The notes below the pieces were generated by a model. That model saw only the letters and a program-made list of their open reading frames with translations. It searched no databases and was not told where the DNA came from. Shown one piece after another: positions 38,282-49,264 of a stretch of DNA of 64,000 nt. The stretch is from Arenicola marina (Eukaryota; Annelida; Polychaeta; Arenicolidae). The first letter of the stretch is position 1. Each line of letters begins with the position of its first letter. The translations under genes and the position numbers were made by a program. The stretch covers positions 17,726,254-17,790,253 of the forward strand of contig OZ025260.1 of the NCBI GenBank assembly GCA_964019135.1, read 5' to 3'.

Positions 38282-38982
38282 ATAATTTTATATATATGCC
38301 TATTTATTGACCATTAATAGGCAATATCGGATTTTGGGGCCTTTCATTCGCCATTTCACAAGCCAATTGAGTGTTGTATATTAGTCATGTTATTCACGAG
38401 AGTCATGTATAAATGACCATACCAACGTGGCGTGGTGCTATATCGGTTTCAACGGCCTAAGGCAGAAACTCGTTTGCTAGTCAACAGGAGTAAACATCCA
38501 ACACAGCAGCAATATTTGTCGATATATGCGAATATTCCCACCGCGATATTCCTGTTATCTCATAGCCTTAATCAATATATATATATATACAGATATATAT
38601 ATAAGAGTCCCGTTGCACTTAGATCACTCCTGGCCATGCCCATCCCAGTGCACTGGAGATGACAACCTGTTCGATATCCTTCACCGGAAGCTGTCGATGG
38701 TGCGGCTGGCCTGGGGTACATGTAACACGGTGTGGTAATGACACATACGCCCTACACGTGTTGATCGGTCGTCACAGCTGTGGTGGACGGCATCGGGCAA
38801 TGGCAATTCCTTCAGTCGACCGAGTGAATCGATCACAGGGATCGTGCTCTAAAAAAACTATAACGGGCTCATATGGGGTGATACCATGATTCGGTCGGTC
38901 GAAAGAGATGGATGGGAATAACAATGATGACGTCATTGAGTCAATCAGTCCAACGTGTCTTATGACATATATTTTGTCATAG
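38282..38982. other. Intergenic DNA with a short TA-rich microsatellite
   Basis: A run of (TA)n with ATACAGATATATATA lies at about 38574-38604. The remaining sequence shows only short unrecognised open frames. Confidence 0.5.
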
Positions 38983-39052
38983 AGTAATATGTGAAGATAT
39001 ATGTGATATTCTGTGATGTTTACATGATGATGTGTTGATATTTACAAGGGAA

Positions 39053-39150
39053 TTCAGGAAGCTGTAACCACTTCAGTTCACATCGCGTCAATGGGAGAAG
39101 GGAGGGAAGAGCGGAGCCATGTCCCCGGGGTAACTCTCTGCGAAGAGCTT
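39053..39150 (-). repeat. SINE 3' fragment (copy D)
   Basis: A minus-strand fragment of the same SINE: ACCCCGGGGACATGGCTCCG, CTCTTCCCTCCCTTCTCCCA, TTACAGCTTCCTGAATT. It lacks the tRNA head and sits inside the first 301-bp copy. Confidence 0.82.
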
Positions 39151-39353
39151 ATTTATTGAAACCTTCAGTGAAATAATGAACAAATTCGTCACATTCGCCC
39201 TTGCTAGTGGGAAGGCCACTAAATTGTGTAACACTGATTTACTCGCAAATTTAAATGACGCAATCTTGGAAGTAAAATATGGAAGTAATATGTGAAGATA
39301 TATGTGATATTCTGTGATGTTTACATGATGATGTGTTGATATTTACAAGGGAA

Positions 39354-39451
39354 TTCAGGAAGCTGTAACCACTTCAGTTCACATCGCGTCAATGGGAGAA
39401 GGGAGGGAAGAGCGGAGCCATGTCCCCGGGGTAACTCTCTGCGAAGAGCTT
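39354..39451 (-). repeat. SINE 3' fragment (copy E, duplicate of D)
   Basis: Identical to the fragment at 39053-39150, carried along by the 301-bp tandem duplication rather than inserted independently. Confidence 0.82.
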
Positions 39452-39583
39452 ATTTATTGAAACCTTCAGTGAAATAATGAACAAATTCGTCACATTCGCC
39501 CTTGCTAGTGGGAAGGCCACTAAATTGTGTAACACTGATTTACTCGCAAATTTAAATGACGCAATCTTGGAAGTAAAATATAG

Positions 39584-39695
39584 ATAGATAGATAGATACA
39601 TTCACATATAGATAGATAGAAAGATAGATAGATACAGTCACAGATAGATAGATAGATACATTCACAGATAGATAGATAGATAGATAGATACAGTC

Positions 39696-39726
<31 letters not shown>

Positions 39727-39817
39727 CAGTCACAGATAGATAGATAAATATATAGATAGATAGATAGATAGATAGATACATTCACAGATAGATAGATAGA
39801 TAGATAGATACATTCAC

Positions 39818-39850
<33 letters not shown>

Positions 39851-39857
39851 CAGTCAC

Positions 39858-39890
<33 letters not shown>

Positions 39891-39899
39891 CATTCACAC

Positions 39900-39930
<31 letters not shown>

Positions 39931-40033
39931 CAGTCACAGATAGATAGATAGATAGATAGATACAGTCACAGATAGATAGATAGATAGATACAGTCACAGA
40001 TAGATAGATAGATAGATAGATAGATACAGTCAC

Positions 40034-40068
<35 letters not shown>

Positions 40069-40097
40069 CAGATAGATAGATAGATAGATACAGTCAC

Positions 40098-40130
<33 letters not shown>

Positions 40131-40137
40131 CAGTCAC

Positions 40138-40174
<37 letters not shown>
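39584..40174. repeat. GATA microsatellite with CAGTCACA / CATTCACA interruptions
   Basis: Runs of (GATA)n are broken about every 20-50 bp by ACAGTCACA or ACATTCACA, giving an irregular higher-order repeat of about 590 bp. The Tyr/Leu/Ser/Ile-rich minus-strand frame is a product of the repeat. Confidence 0.96.
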
Positions 40175-40175
<1 letters not shown>

Positions 40176-40642
40176 CTTGCAGTATTTTCAATTCAACAAA
40201 TAATGCTCATCCTGTAGTTGTCTGGCATTGGTAGACCAGTTTTGTGCTGTTTTGTGCACGAAATACATTTGTTACAAACTTGGGGTCGGGGTTTGGTGTG
40301 TGTGAGTGACGACGATGGGGAGGGGGACGAGTGCAGGCGTCTGGTGGATGGGTGTGGTTCGGAGTCCCTGAGGCTGGGTAACAAAACTGTTTTAACCGAT
40401 GAACTAGTTAATTTCTTATTACCTAATGAAATATCAAACAGAGAACGGACTATTACGTGTGATTGGCAGACATTTCCATCTGGCTGATGATCGTTATGTA
40501 TTTTATCTTCCAGGCGGATCACTGTGTGGGAATTACCTCAGGCACAGTGCGTCACGTAGAGAGTGACTGCGCTGTATAAGGACAGATGTGAACCAAGGGG
40601 AAATAAAGAACTAATAGTTCCGGTCTTGGTTATCGCTATTCC
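40175..40642. other. Intergenic DNA left of the LINE insertion
   Basis: No gene recognised. Overlapping open frames of 89 and 109 codons on opposite strands have no familiar motif. TGTATAAGG and AATAAAG occur about 30 bp apart near 40573-40607. Confidence 0.4.
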
Positions 40643-40652
40643 CAACTCGTAC
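40643..40652. repeat. LINE target-site duplication, left copy
   Basis: CAACTCGTAC directly precedes the LINE-derived sequence and recurs exactly at 41694-41703 after its 3' end. Confidence 0.75.
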
Positions 40653-41693
40653 TTCTCTAAAGCTTTTGACAGTGTACCACAATCTGGTCTGTGGTATAAA
40701 TATAATTAACAAAGGTATTCACGGCAAGGTACTCAATGTCATACGGTCCATGTATACCAAACTTAAAACCGCCATAAAAACACCCCTTGAAAAAGTTCAA
40801 ACAAGATTCTGCAAGAGATTACTTGGGCTACCCAAGCATACATCTGACCAAGCCGCCCTAGGTGAGTGTGGAAGGTTGCATTTGGCACGTATTTACTTAA
40901 CTAAATGTGTGAAATACTGGATTAAAATTCTTAAAATGCCACAAACTGGATACGCTAGGTGTTTCTATGATATGCTGAGGGATTTTGATGAACATGATAG
41001 GCCAAAGTGGGCATCTTCTGTAAGAAATCTCCTTGAGAAATATGACTTCGGTGGTGTGTGGGCAATGCAGGAGTTTAATTGCGAAACTGAACGAGAATTT
41101 CTGAATGATTTTAACAATAAATTAGCTAACTGTATGACTGACCAGTGGTACGAAACAACCCGAAACCAGAGTCGACTGAGCACCTACACATTGTTTAAAT
41201 TCGATTTCAATTGTGAAACGTATCTGTCTGCAGTAAATTGCGCCAGAATTAGAAAAGCATTGTCGCGTTTCAGGTGTTGCGTCTATCGTTTTGCTGTAGA
41301 GCTCGGAAGAAGAAATGCGACATTATTAGCAGATAGAATCTGCACTTATTGTAAACAAATGGATATTGTAGTTCTCGAAAACGAATACCACGCCTTGTTG
41401 TGTTGCCCGCGCTATAGAGATATCAAACATAGAAAACACTTTTTGGAACCCACCAACCGTTGAAAACTTTCTCATATAAATGACTTGCACCAATACTAGA
41501 ACTAGAACTAGAGCTATGTATATTTACACTATTGAGAAAAGAGGGATATTTTTGATCAATGCTTGATAATTTACTGTGTACGCCCAGCATTCGTTCTTTC
41601 ATTTTGTATTTCGTTTTCATTGATTCGTTTGTATTATGTACTTTGGGCCTGATGGCATTTGAAACAGAAATAAAATCGACATCAAATCAACAT
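40653..41693 (+). mobile_element. 5'-truncated non-LTR retrotransposon (LINE) 3' end
   Basis: The insert starts inside reverse transcriptase motif A (FSKAFDSVPQ at 40653-40682) and continues, one frame over, as KGIHGKVLNVIRSMY from 40711, the segment that follows motif A in LINE polymerases. It then passes directly (around 40780) to KVQTRFCKRLLGLPK and the C-terminal region, so motifs B to E with the catalytic double Asp are missing, which I infer to be an internal deletion. The C-terminal part has a zinc-finger-like pattern: C-x2-C at 41341-41352, His at 41389 and Cys at 41401 and 41404. The frame ends at TGA near 41461. A 3' UTR follows with AATAAA at 41669 and an ATCAAATCAACATC-type tail. 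A 10-bp target-site duplication brackets it. It is a dead copy. The clade (CR1/L2-like or other) is not certain. Confidence 0.9.
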
Positions 41694-41703
41694 CAACTCG
41701 TAC
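41694..41703. repeat. LINE target-site duplication, right copy
   Basis: CAACTCGTAC follows the LINE tail and matches 40643-40652 exactly. Removing the insert plus one copy gives a continuous presumed empty site. Confidence 0.75.
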
Positions 41704-43128
41704 AGTGATTATTGGTGTTGTACTTTTTTTTAATGTTTTACTCGTTTACTGCCGTGAAACCAGTTTAAGGAACGGTAAATTGCCCCAGCCGCCGACAGCG
41801 CGAAAGGACGTAACAGAGAGACCCAATGCGACGGGTGGGGTTGTCACAGTGACGAGCGCGAAGGCGTCGTTCAACGCCACTTCAGGGGTACCGATAGGGC
41901 GGCCCCACTGACAAATCAATGTGCTGTCCCAGCCGCCATTGACCGGCATCGCGCAGTGAGCATCAGCTGTGATTAAACACGTGACCAGCCAACCTAATCC
42001 CTGCGGGAAACACGATTTGCCACGACCTGGGGAGCTGCGGATGGGTGGATGTGTGGGTGGGGTTGTGAGTTTGCGGGTGGCTTGGTGGGTTTCAGGGTGG
42101 GTGCTAGGTGGCTCGGTGGGAGGCTGGGCGAGGATTGTGGCTGAGCGGACCAAGATCGGTGGATGGATTTGTGCTTTAGACCACTATTTTGGGCCCTCAT
42201 GTGCTAATCCGGGCAAGTGAACCCCCGGGGCAGTGACATGGGATGATGAAATGGCCTCGGCTACAGATGGGGTTACAACCTATAACCTGTTGGCCTGCCG
42301 TCGACACGGCACCTCACGTAGAACACTGAGAGAGGGGTTGAGGTGCGGAGGTTTTTATTTCCTAATTTATTTTCTGTTCTCTTTGCCCGTAACCATAATG
42401 GTGATTGAAGCTGAGATTGTTGCATTCTTTCACTGTAATGTTTCATTCCTGGACGTGGCTGAGCGTTCATTCGCCTATTTTACCCATAGCAAATCCCTTC
42501 CTCGCCGCCCTCCAAGTTCAAACGTTTTGCCCTGCTACCCACCATGCACCAGGCGGATGCCAAGCGATGATAAAACGGTACGAACTGACGGCCTTGCCGC
42601 CATAAATAAAGCCGGCTCTCACGAAAAAGCGGACTAAGGCTTTGGCGACATGTTTAGTTTCACTACGAAAACACCCCGGGTTTGGTATACGCGTGGTGGC
42701 TAGGCGGTAATCGTAAAAACCAAAGGGTGTGGTAGTTAATTAACGCTTCGTATTTTTCATTCCATCTCCACCCGATGATGGCATTCTTGATATTGATAAA
42801 CATTTCCGGTGGATATGAAAATAAATAGGTTTCACACGCGAAAGACGGATATACGTGTATAAACCCAGACATTCTAAGAGAGATTTAATATATAGTTTGT
42901 GTTCATAGAGGGGAGGGATACCTTTTCTGACCTCCGCGATTGGCCTCTAGGAATTCTTGGATATTCGCGATTATCTTTGGCAACTTTGGGGGATCGTTAT
43001 CCGTACAATTCCTGGTTCGACGCGAAGGCCCTTTCCCTATTTGATCGCCGTTCAAGGAACCTATTTTAGCATTATAAAATCTCACCTTTTTTATTCAAGA
43101 ATAATAAATAGAAATATTAAATTTTTAG
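41704..43128. other. Intergenic DNA, no gene recognised
   Basis: Open frames up to 135 codons overlap on both strands at 41746-42220, partly because of a GTGGGTG-rich stretch (42040-42130) with no strict period. A 134-codon frame at 42233-42637 shows a possible hydrophobic segment but no domain I recognise. I cannot support any as a gene. Confidence 0.4.
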
Positions 43129-43559
43129 CACATATGTTCATTACGACATGGACACGTACGCTGTGGTTGGTCTATGTCTGAAACCTTCAGGTTTACTTTC
43201 TCATACATATGCAGGAAAATAGGAAGGACAACAGTATCCTATACTGAAAGATAACTTAGATGCTCTCCTGTGTGAAAATTACAGAACAGCCTTTGCCACC
43301 TCAGATGAGATTAAACAAGGCTTCTTTCTCGGTAAAAGCAATAACAGTGTGGGTGTAGGAAGGACAACAGTATCCTGTACTGAAAGATAACTTAGATGCT
43401 CTTGGTGAAAATTACAGAACAGCCTTTGCCACCTCAGATGAGATTAAACAAGGCTTCTTTCTCGGTAAAAGCAATAACAGTGTGGGTGTAAAACTTGTGC
43501 GCTATGGTGCTCCACGGGTCAGCACTATAATTGTTTATAAGTCAAGTGCATCAGCTTAG
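43129..43559 (+). pseudogene. Exon-like coding fragment with internal tandem duplication, unrecognised
   Basis: After a good acceptor context (TTAAATTTTTAG) a frame from ATG 43148 encodes MDTYAVVGLCLKPSG and stops at TAG 43220. The same frame continues with EGQQYPILKDNLDAL and NYRTAFATSDEIKQGFF. A 136-bp segment (43221-43356) is then repeated as a 133-bp copy (43357-43489). In the second copy the frame runs on through VGVKLVRYGAPRVSTIIVYK to a stop at 43557. Both copies are open in the same relative frame, with mostly silent or mild differences (I/V; LLC versus LG), which suggests former coding sequence. The duplication shifts frame and the in-frame stop lies at the start of each copy, so no intact product is made. 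About 90 codons in total would fit one small protein. I do not recognise the family. Confidence 0.35.
43221..43489. repeat. 136/133-bp tandem duplication
   Basis: AGGAAGGACAACAGTATCCT starts each copy (43221 and 43357) and GTGTGGGTGTA ends each. The copies differ at one base near 43240 (ATACTG versus GTACTG) and by a short indel (GCTCTCCTGTGTGAAA versus GCTCTTGGTGAAA), so the duplication is recent. Confidence 0.93.
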
Positions 43560-46060
43560 TTTGTTGAGGTGGTTGTCCTGCTCGACAGCCTACTACGAGT
43601 AGGAATCGGTTATTATGACGAAAATTCGTCATATGTCAGTTGGTCGTGTTTGTATATTTGTATATCTGTTTCACTAAAAAACGGAAAGTCGTCTTGTGAC
43701 CTAACGGCTGCATACATCAGTTCGCAGTCTTTAGTATCTATTAGCTAGGCTATAGGGTTTGACCATACTCGTCACCCAGGTTAAAAGGACAAAGGTCAAG
43801 GTCACAGCGATTTTTTGAAAAAATAACTAAAAACGCTTATATCTCCATTAATATTGACGCTAGAGATCTTTGGTCAGTTTCAAGATGTGCTAGCATTCAA
43901 GGCGCAATTTTCGGGTATTGTTCACTTTTTGATGCGTAATACTAATTTTCGAGTAAAATGAGGTCGTACGTTTTGCGGAAAACGCACTAAATGACCTCTG
44001 TCAGTTTTCTCGCTGTTGGGCACATTTGCCATCAAGCTATAGCTATGATGTTCTAATATGCCATAGAAATATAAATTGAGATGAGTTGTGTCGAATTTTA
44101 GAGTTCTCTGATGCGTCACGTGACGTCATGTTGACGTAACTTTTGGTACTTAAAAAAAATCGTCAAAAATCAGAAAAAAATCCCAAAAATGAGTAGCATC
44201 ATATTGTAGGAAAGGTAGTTCCTCGTATAGCTGCAAACTAAAAACAATATGTTCCTATCTTACTTCCGGTTCCAGGGCCGACGGCAGTTCTCTCTGGGAC
44301 TTCCCATATTAAAGCGCTGTATCTTTAGGCTGGGAAAAATGTTTTGTCGTGTATTTCACAAGTGCCTCCATCAAGCGACACTGGCATTTTTTTCTTAGTT
44401 AAACATGATACATAGTAGCCTCGGTGCTTATCGCATGCGATTGGAGCAAATAGTGACGTCACAAGATTTTTTTGAAATTTGGCCAATGGTGAAAGATACG
44501 GTTTTTGGTGTCAGCAGAGGCTCCCACGGGTGTCCTATACAAGCCATCACTCAATGCTTGCACCTGTGGATGGATAATACTAAGCTGAGTCATAATCTGT
44601 CAACATTGTTCCATAGCCACATTACTTTTCGGTATATAGTCGAAATCGTTTAACATGGGATCCTATGGGGAAAAATGAACTTGATCGAATATGACCTACT
44701 TCCGCTCAAGCTATTTCTCCTTCGCCACACAGTGAGGCAATATCACCTTAAAGCAAGTTATAAGAAAAACACGGCGATATCTGTATTACTGTTTGTTTCC
44801 ATGGCAACGAAGCCACTGGCCTAATGATAAACATACAGATTCTTGCCATTGAAAGAAAAATCGTCAAAAATCAGATACAAATGCTAAAATTGCATTCCTT
44901 TCGCCAACTAGTTGCCAATAAGCATCTACAGATCACCTAATGCTTCAATCAGGCAGATGGTGCTCAGTTATGGCGCTAGAGCGCTTCAAAGTGGGACTAC
45001 ACCTTTGAGGGCCACCAATGATGAGTGAATGGAGATTGTGTCCATCTTTAAAACAACGTCAAAATTAAGAAAAACATGCCAGAGCTGTGATCTTCACGCC
45101 AAATGGTTGGGACCATTGATCGGCAGAAACCTAGTAAAAGAAACAAATGAGTTGCTGTATCACTTCGCCTGCAGTGTTCTTTGTTCTTGTCCTAGGTCTC
45201 CATGTCTCCGCAATGATGAACTAATGCAACTTTTGGCCATTTCGTCAAGCCATAGCTGCAAGACTATTCTTTCTATCGCCGAGCTTTTTAATCGAATAAG
45301 TTTTGGCAGTAAACCATGGCGTATTGCCACTTGGACGTTGTCGTGCGTCACGTCATAACGTCACTATGACGTCATGACGTCACACATCTTACGCAAGCTA
45401 ATACTCAGCTATTATAAGGTATGGCGACTTTCGGGTCGCTTGACGTTGCAGTTCGTGTTCAGGGACAGTTTGTGCCGGGTGTAACTTTTTTGGCGTAGGG
45501 GATAAGTATGCGTCAAAAATGACGTCATAGCTAACGTGCTGCTACGAAATGTTGGGTTTGCTTTATTTTCAGCCACTTCGGCAATAGCTGTCATAACCCG
45601 AGTTGATAAGTAGGCATATTAAAGAAATAGAAGCCATCAAGAGCATTTTTGAGAACCTCAAATGACGTCATGTCACGTCACGATGACGTATTATTAGATA
45701 AGAAGTAAAATTCATAGCGCCATTCATAAAGAGTCAAGCAATCGCTCTTGAGAACAACACTTCCTGTTCACTTAAACACGTCGTCTTCAGAGACACCTAT
45801 GGCGAGGAGGCTAAGTGTGCGTCAACGTCATAGCTTACGAGCTCCTACGAAAGTTTGGGCCTGCTTGATGTTCAGCTAATTTGGCAATAGCTACCATCAC
45901 CCACAAATTCATGAGTTCACCCATGATTTCGTAAGTAGGTATACTTAACAAAATAGAAGCCATCACGAATATTGTCGTGATCGTCAAATGAAGTTCGTGA
46001 AGTCACGAAGATATAATAAATAAAACATACGAAAGTACCGTTATATATAAGTACCGTGCC
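43560..46060. repeat. Diverged repeat family rich in TGACGTCA (CRE-like) sites
   Basis: No gene. Perfect TGACGTCA palindromes lie at 44121, 44454, 45367, 45375 (back to back), 45520 and 45663, with many TGACG half sites. Related modules recur: 45491-45700 resembles 45801-46015 at an offset of about 310-324 bp (GCTACGAAA.GTT, TTCAGC, GGCAATAGCT, AATAGAAGCCATCA). CATCAAGCTATAGCTATGAT near 44031 resembles GTCAAGCCATAGCTGCAAGA near 45245. TCGTCAAAAATCAGA occurs at about 44160 and 44859. A perfect TATGACGAA/TTCGTCATA palindrome lies at 43614-43633. I read it as an old, diverged non-coding repeat or non-autonomous element without identified ends. Confidence 0.5.
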
Positions 46061-46225
46061 ACACTGCCTGTCGAAGGCAGCATTTAGCCCAAATTGCCCC
46101 TAGAAGGCCCTTTAGCCGAAATTGGCCCTGACGACTCGTAACGTCGCCATTAATACAGCTTCCAAATGTACTTATGTATTTTCGTTCTCGACCTATGGTC
46201 GAATAACTCTTGTTATTCTATTTCC
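46061..46225. other. Short intergenic stretch, nothing recognised
   Basis: Contains a small internal repeat (CATTTAGCCCAAATTGCCCC and CTTTAGCCGAAATTGGCCC). Confidence 0.4.
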
Positions 46226-46490
46226 TCCGTTTTTTTGCGGGGTGAGAAGAGGTGGATAAGGGGTGCGATGAACTTAATTAGGGGGTGAAATGAGGCGGAT
46301 GAGGGTGTTAGGATGCGGTGGATGAGGGTGGTGGGATGAGGTGGATGAGGGTGGTGGGATGAGGTGGATGAGGGTGGTGGGATGAGGTGGGTGAGGGGAT
46401 GCAAGGGGGTGGATGAGGGGATTGGATAAGGGGGTCAGGAGGTGGATGAGGAAGTGGATGAGTGGGTAGGATGAGGGGGATGAGAGGGAT
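46226..46490. repeat. Irregular GATGAGG-rich flank of the 91-bp array
   Basis: Short variants of GGTGGATGAGGGTGGTGGGAT repeat irregularly. Composition matches the following array but the 91-bp unit is not yet formed, so this may be the ancestral or decayed edge. Confidence 0.8.
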
Positions 46491-48650
46491 GAGTTTTATC
46501 AGAGGGTGGGGTGAGGTGGGTCAGATTGTGGTGGCTGGGGGTCGGATGAGGGGGATGAGGGGTGGGATGAGGGAGAGGGATGAGTTTTATCAGAGGGTGG
46601 GGTGAGGTGGGTCACATTGTGGTGGCTGGGGGTCGGATGAGGGGGATGAGGGGTGGGATGAGGGAGAGGGATGAGTTTTATCAGAGGGTGGGGTGAGGTG
46701 GGTCAGATTGTGGTGGCTGGGGGTCGGATGAGGGGGATGAGGGGTGGGATGAGGGAGAGGGATGAGTTTTATCAGAGGGTGGGGTGAGGTGGGTCAGATT
46801 GTGGTGGCTGGGGTTCGGATGAGGGGGATGAGGGGTGGGATGAGGGAGAGGGATGAGTTTTATCAGAGGGTGGGGTGAGGTGGGTCAGATTGTGGTGGCT
46901 GGGGTTCGGATGAGGGGGATGAGGGGTGGGATGAGGGAGAGGGATGAGTTTTATCAGAGGGTGGGGTGAGGTGGGTCAGATTGTGGTGGCTGGGGGTCGG
47001 ATGAGGGGGATGAGGGGTGGGATGAGGGAGAGGGATGAGTTTTATCAGAGGGTGGGGTGAGGTGGGTCAGATTGTGGTGGCTGGGGGTCGGATGAGGGGA
47101 ATGAGGGGTGGGATGAGGGAGAGGGATGAGTTTTATCAGAGGGTGGGGTGAGGTGGGTCAGATTGTGGTGGCTGGGGGTCGGATGAGGGGGATGAGGGGT
47201 GGGATGAGGGAGAGGGATGAGTTTTATCAGAGGGTGGGGTGAGGTGGGTCAGATTGTGGTGGCTGGGGGTCGGATGAGGGGAATGAGGGGTGGGATGAGG
47301 GAGAGGGATGAGTTTTATCAGAGGGTGGGGTGAGGTGGGTCACATTGTGGTGGCTGGGGGTCGGATGAGGGGGATGAGGGGTGGGATGAGGGAGAGGGAT
47401 GAGTTTTATCAGAGGGTGGGGTGAGGTGGGTCAGATTGTGGTGGCTGGGGGTCGGATGAGGGGGATGAGGGGTGGGATGAGGGAGAGGGATGAGTTTTAT
47501 CAGAGGGTGGGGTGAGGTGGGTCAGATTGTGGTGGCTGGGGGTCGGATGAGGGGGATGAGGGGTGGGGTGAGGGAGAGGGATGAGTTTTATCAGAGGGTG
47601 GGGTGAGGTGGGTCAGATTGTGGTGGCTGGGGGTCGGATGAGGGGGATGAGGGGTGGGATGAGGGAGAGGGATGAGTTTTATCAGAGGGTGGGGTGAGGT
47701 GGGTCAGATTGTGGTGGCTGGGGGTCGGATGAGGGGGATGAGGGGTGGGATGAGGGAGAGGGATGAGTTTTATCAGAGGGTGGGGTGAGGTGGGTCAGAT
47801 TGTGGTGGCTGGGGGTCGGATGAGGGGGATGAGGGGTGGGATGAGGGAGAGGGATGAGTTTTATCAGAGGGTGGGGTGAGGTGGGTCAAATTGTGGTGGC
47901 TGGGGGTCGGATGAGGGGGATGAGGGGTGGGATGAGGGAGAGGGATGAGTTTTATCAGAGGGTGGGGTGAGGTGGGTCAGATTGTGGTGGCTGGGGGTCG
48001 GATGAGGGGGATGAGGGGTGGGATGAGGGAGAGGGATGAGTTTTATCAGAGGGTGGGGTGAGGTGGGTCACATTGTGGTGGCTGGGGGTCGGATGAGGGG
48101 GATGAGGGAGAGGGATGAGTTTTATCAGAGGGTGGGGTGAGGTGGGTCAGATTGTGGTGGCTGGGGGTCGGATGAGGGGATGAGGGGTGGGGTGAGGGAG
48201 AGGGATGAGTTTTATCAGAGGGTGGGGTGAGGTGGGTCAGATTGTGGTGGCTGGGGGTCGGATGAGGGGGATGAGGGGTGGGATGAGGGAGAGGGATGAG
48301 TTTTATCAGAGGGTGGGGTGAGGTAGGTCAGATTGTGGTGGCTGGGGGTCGGATGAGGGGGATGAGGGGTGGGATGAGGGAGAGGGATGAGTTTTATCAG
48401 AGGGTGGGGTGAGGTGGGTCAGATTGTGGTGGCTGGGGGTCGGATGAGGGGGATGAGGGGTGGGGTGAGGGAGAGGGATGAGTTTTATCAGAGAGTGGGG
48501 TGAGGTGGGTCAGATTGTGGCGGCTGGGGGTCGGATGAGGGGAATGAGGGGTGGGATGAGGGAGAGGGATGAGTTTTATCAGAGGGTGGGGTGAGGTGGG
48601 TCAGATTGTGGTGGCTGGGGGTCGGATGGGGGGGGTTGAGAGGTTGGATA
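46491..48650. repeat. 91-bp G-rich minisatellite, about 24 units
   Basis: A unit such as 46582-46672 carries GAGTTTTATCAGAGGGTGGGG, GTGGTGGCTGGGGGTCGG and GATGAGGGGTGGGATGAGGG. Units are almost identical, differing at a few sites (CAGATT/CACATT, GGGGGTC/GGGGTTC, GGGGGAT/GGGGAAT). One unit near 48100 is shortened by about 13 bp. The + strand is strongly G-rich. Confidence 0.96.
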
Positions 48651-49264
48651 AGAGGGATGAGGAGGTGGGGTAAGGGGATGAGGGGTAGGTTGAGGTGGGT
48701 AAGGGGTGGGAGGTGGTCTATAAGGAACAGGGGGGGGGTGGTGTACAGTTGATGAGCTACGGATACAGGAGGTATTAGGTGTTGTACAAGGGTGATATAG
48801 AGATGATGGGGTGGGGGTCCAAGAGGTGTTAAGTGACAGGGAGAGGGTGATGTCAGCTTGGTCTTTCATGGTTCAGCTCTAGTCGCGGCACCTTTGCGAC
48901 TTCCAAGGGCAGACATAAAAAATCATCAACGTGTCAGTCGTAGGGCTGTGATTCTGAGGCGGCCACAAAGACATAATCCCCGCGCGGAAGCGTCATGGTT
49001 GTTTACTGGAAAGTGGATGTCCACAGTGGCTACCGGTCACTATGTGACCGCTGGGGGGGGGGGGGGCGGAGGGGAGGAGGGGCGAAGGGACGGCGGAAGG
49101 TCCAGACAGCCGTCCTTATCCCGTTGATTTAGAACGGCTATATATTGTAATGACGAACCCTCGCCTCACCGCAGGGTGAAGACGCGAAGGAGACGGCTGA
49201 GAGGGGATCTACCCCCCCTAGCGACGGGGATGAACAATAGGGGTAGAGCGAGACTGGGGCCTGG
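48651..49264. other. G-rich transition and intergenic DNA, no gene
   Basis: A decayed G-rich stretch to about 48860 is followed by 400 bp of mixed sequence containing a 13-base G run near 49050. An 89-codon frame (48858-49127) crosses the G run and is not credible as a gene. Confidence 0.5.

Larger units (their letters stand above)
38983..39583. repeat. Exact 301-bp tandem duplication
   Basis: 38983-39283 is repeated at 39284-39583 with a 301-bp period. I could not find a single difference over the repeated part, which implies a very recent duplication (or an assembly duplication). Each copy contains a SINE fragment and a stretch ending GCAATCTTGGAAGTAAAATAT. The second copy runs directly into the GATA microsatellite. 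Confidence 0.92.

Noticed and set aside
40506-40642. Possible solo LTR (TATAAGG and AATAAAG close together)
   Set aside because: No matching terminal dinucleotides or target-site duplication could be identified, and the motifs are short enough to occur by chance.
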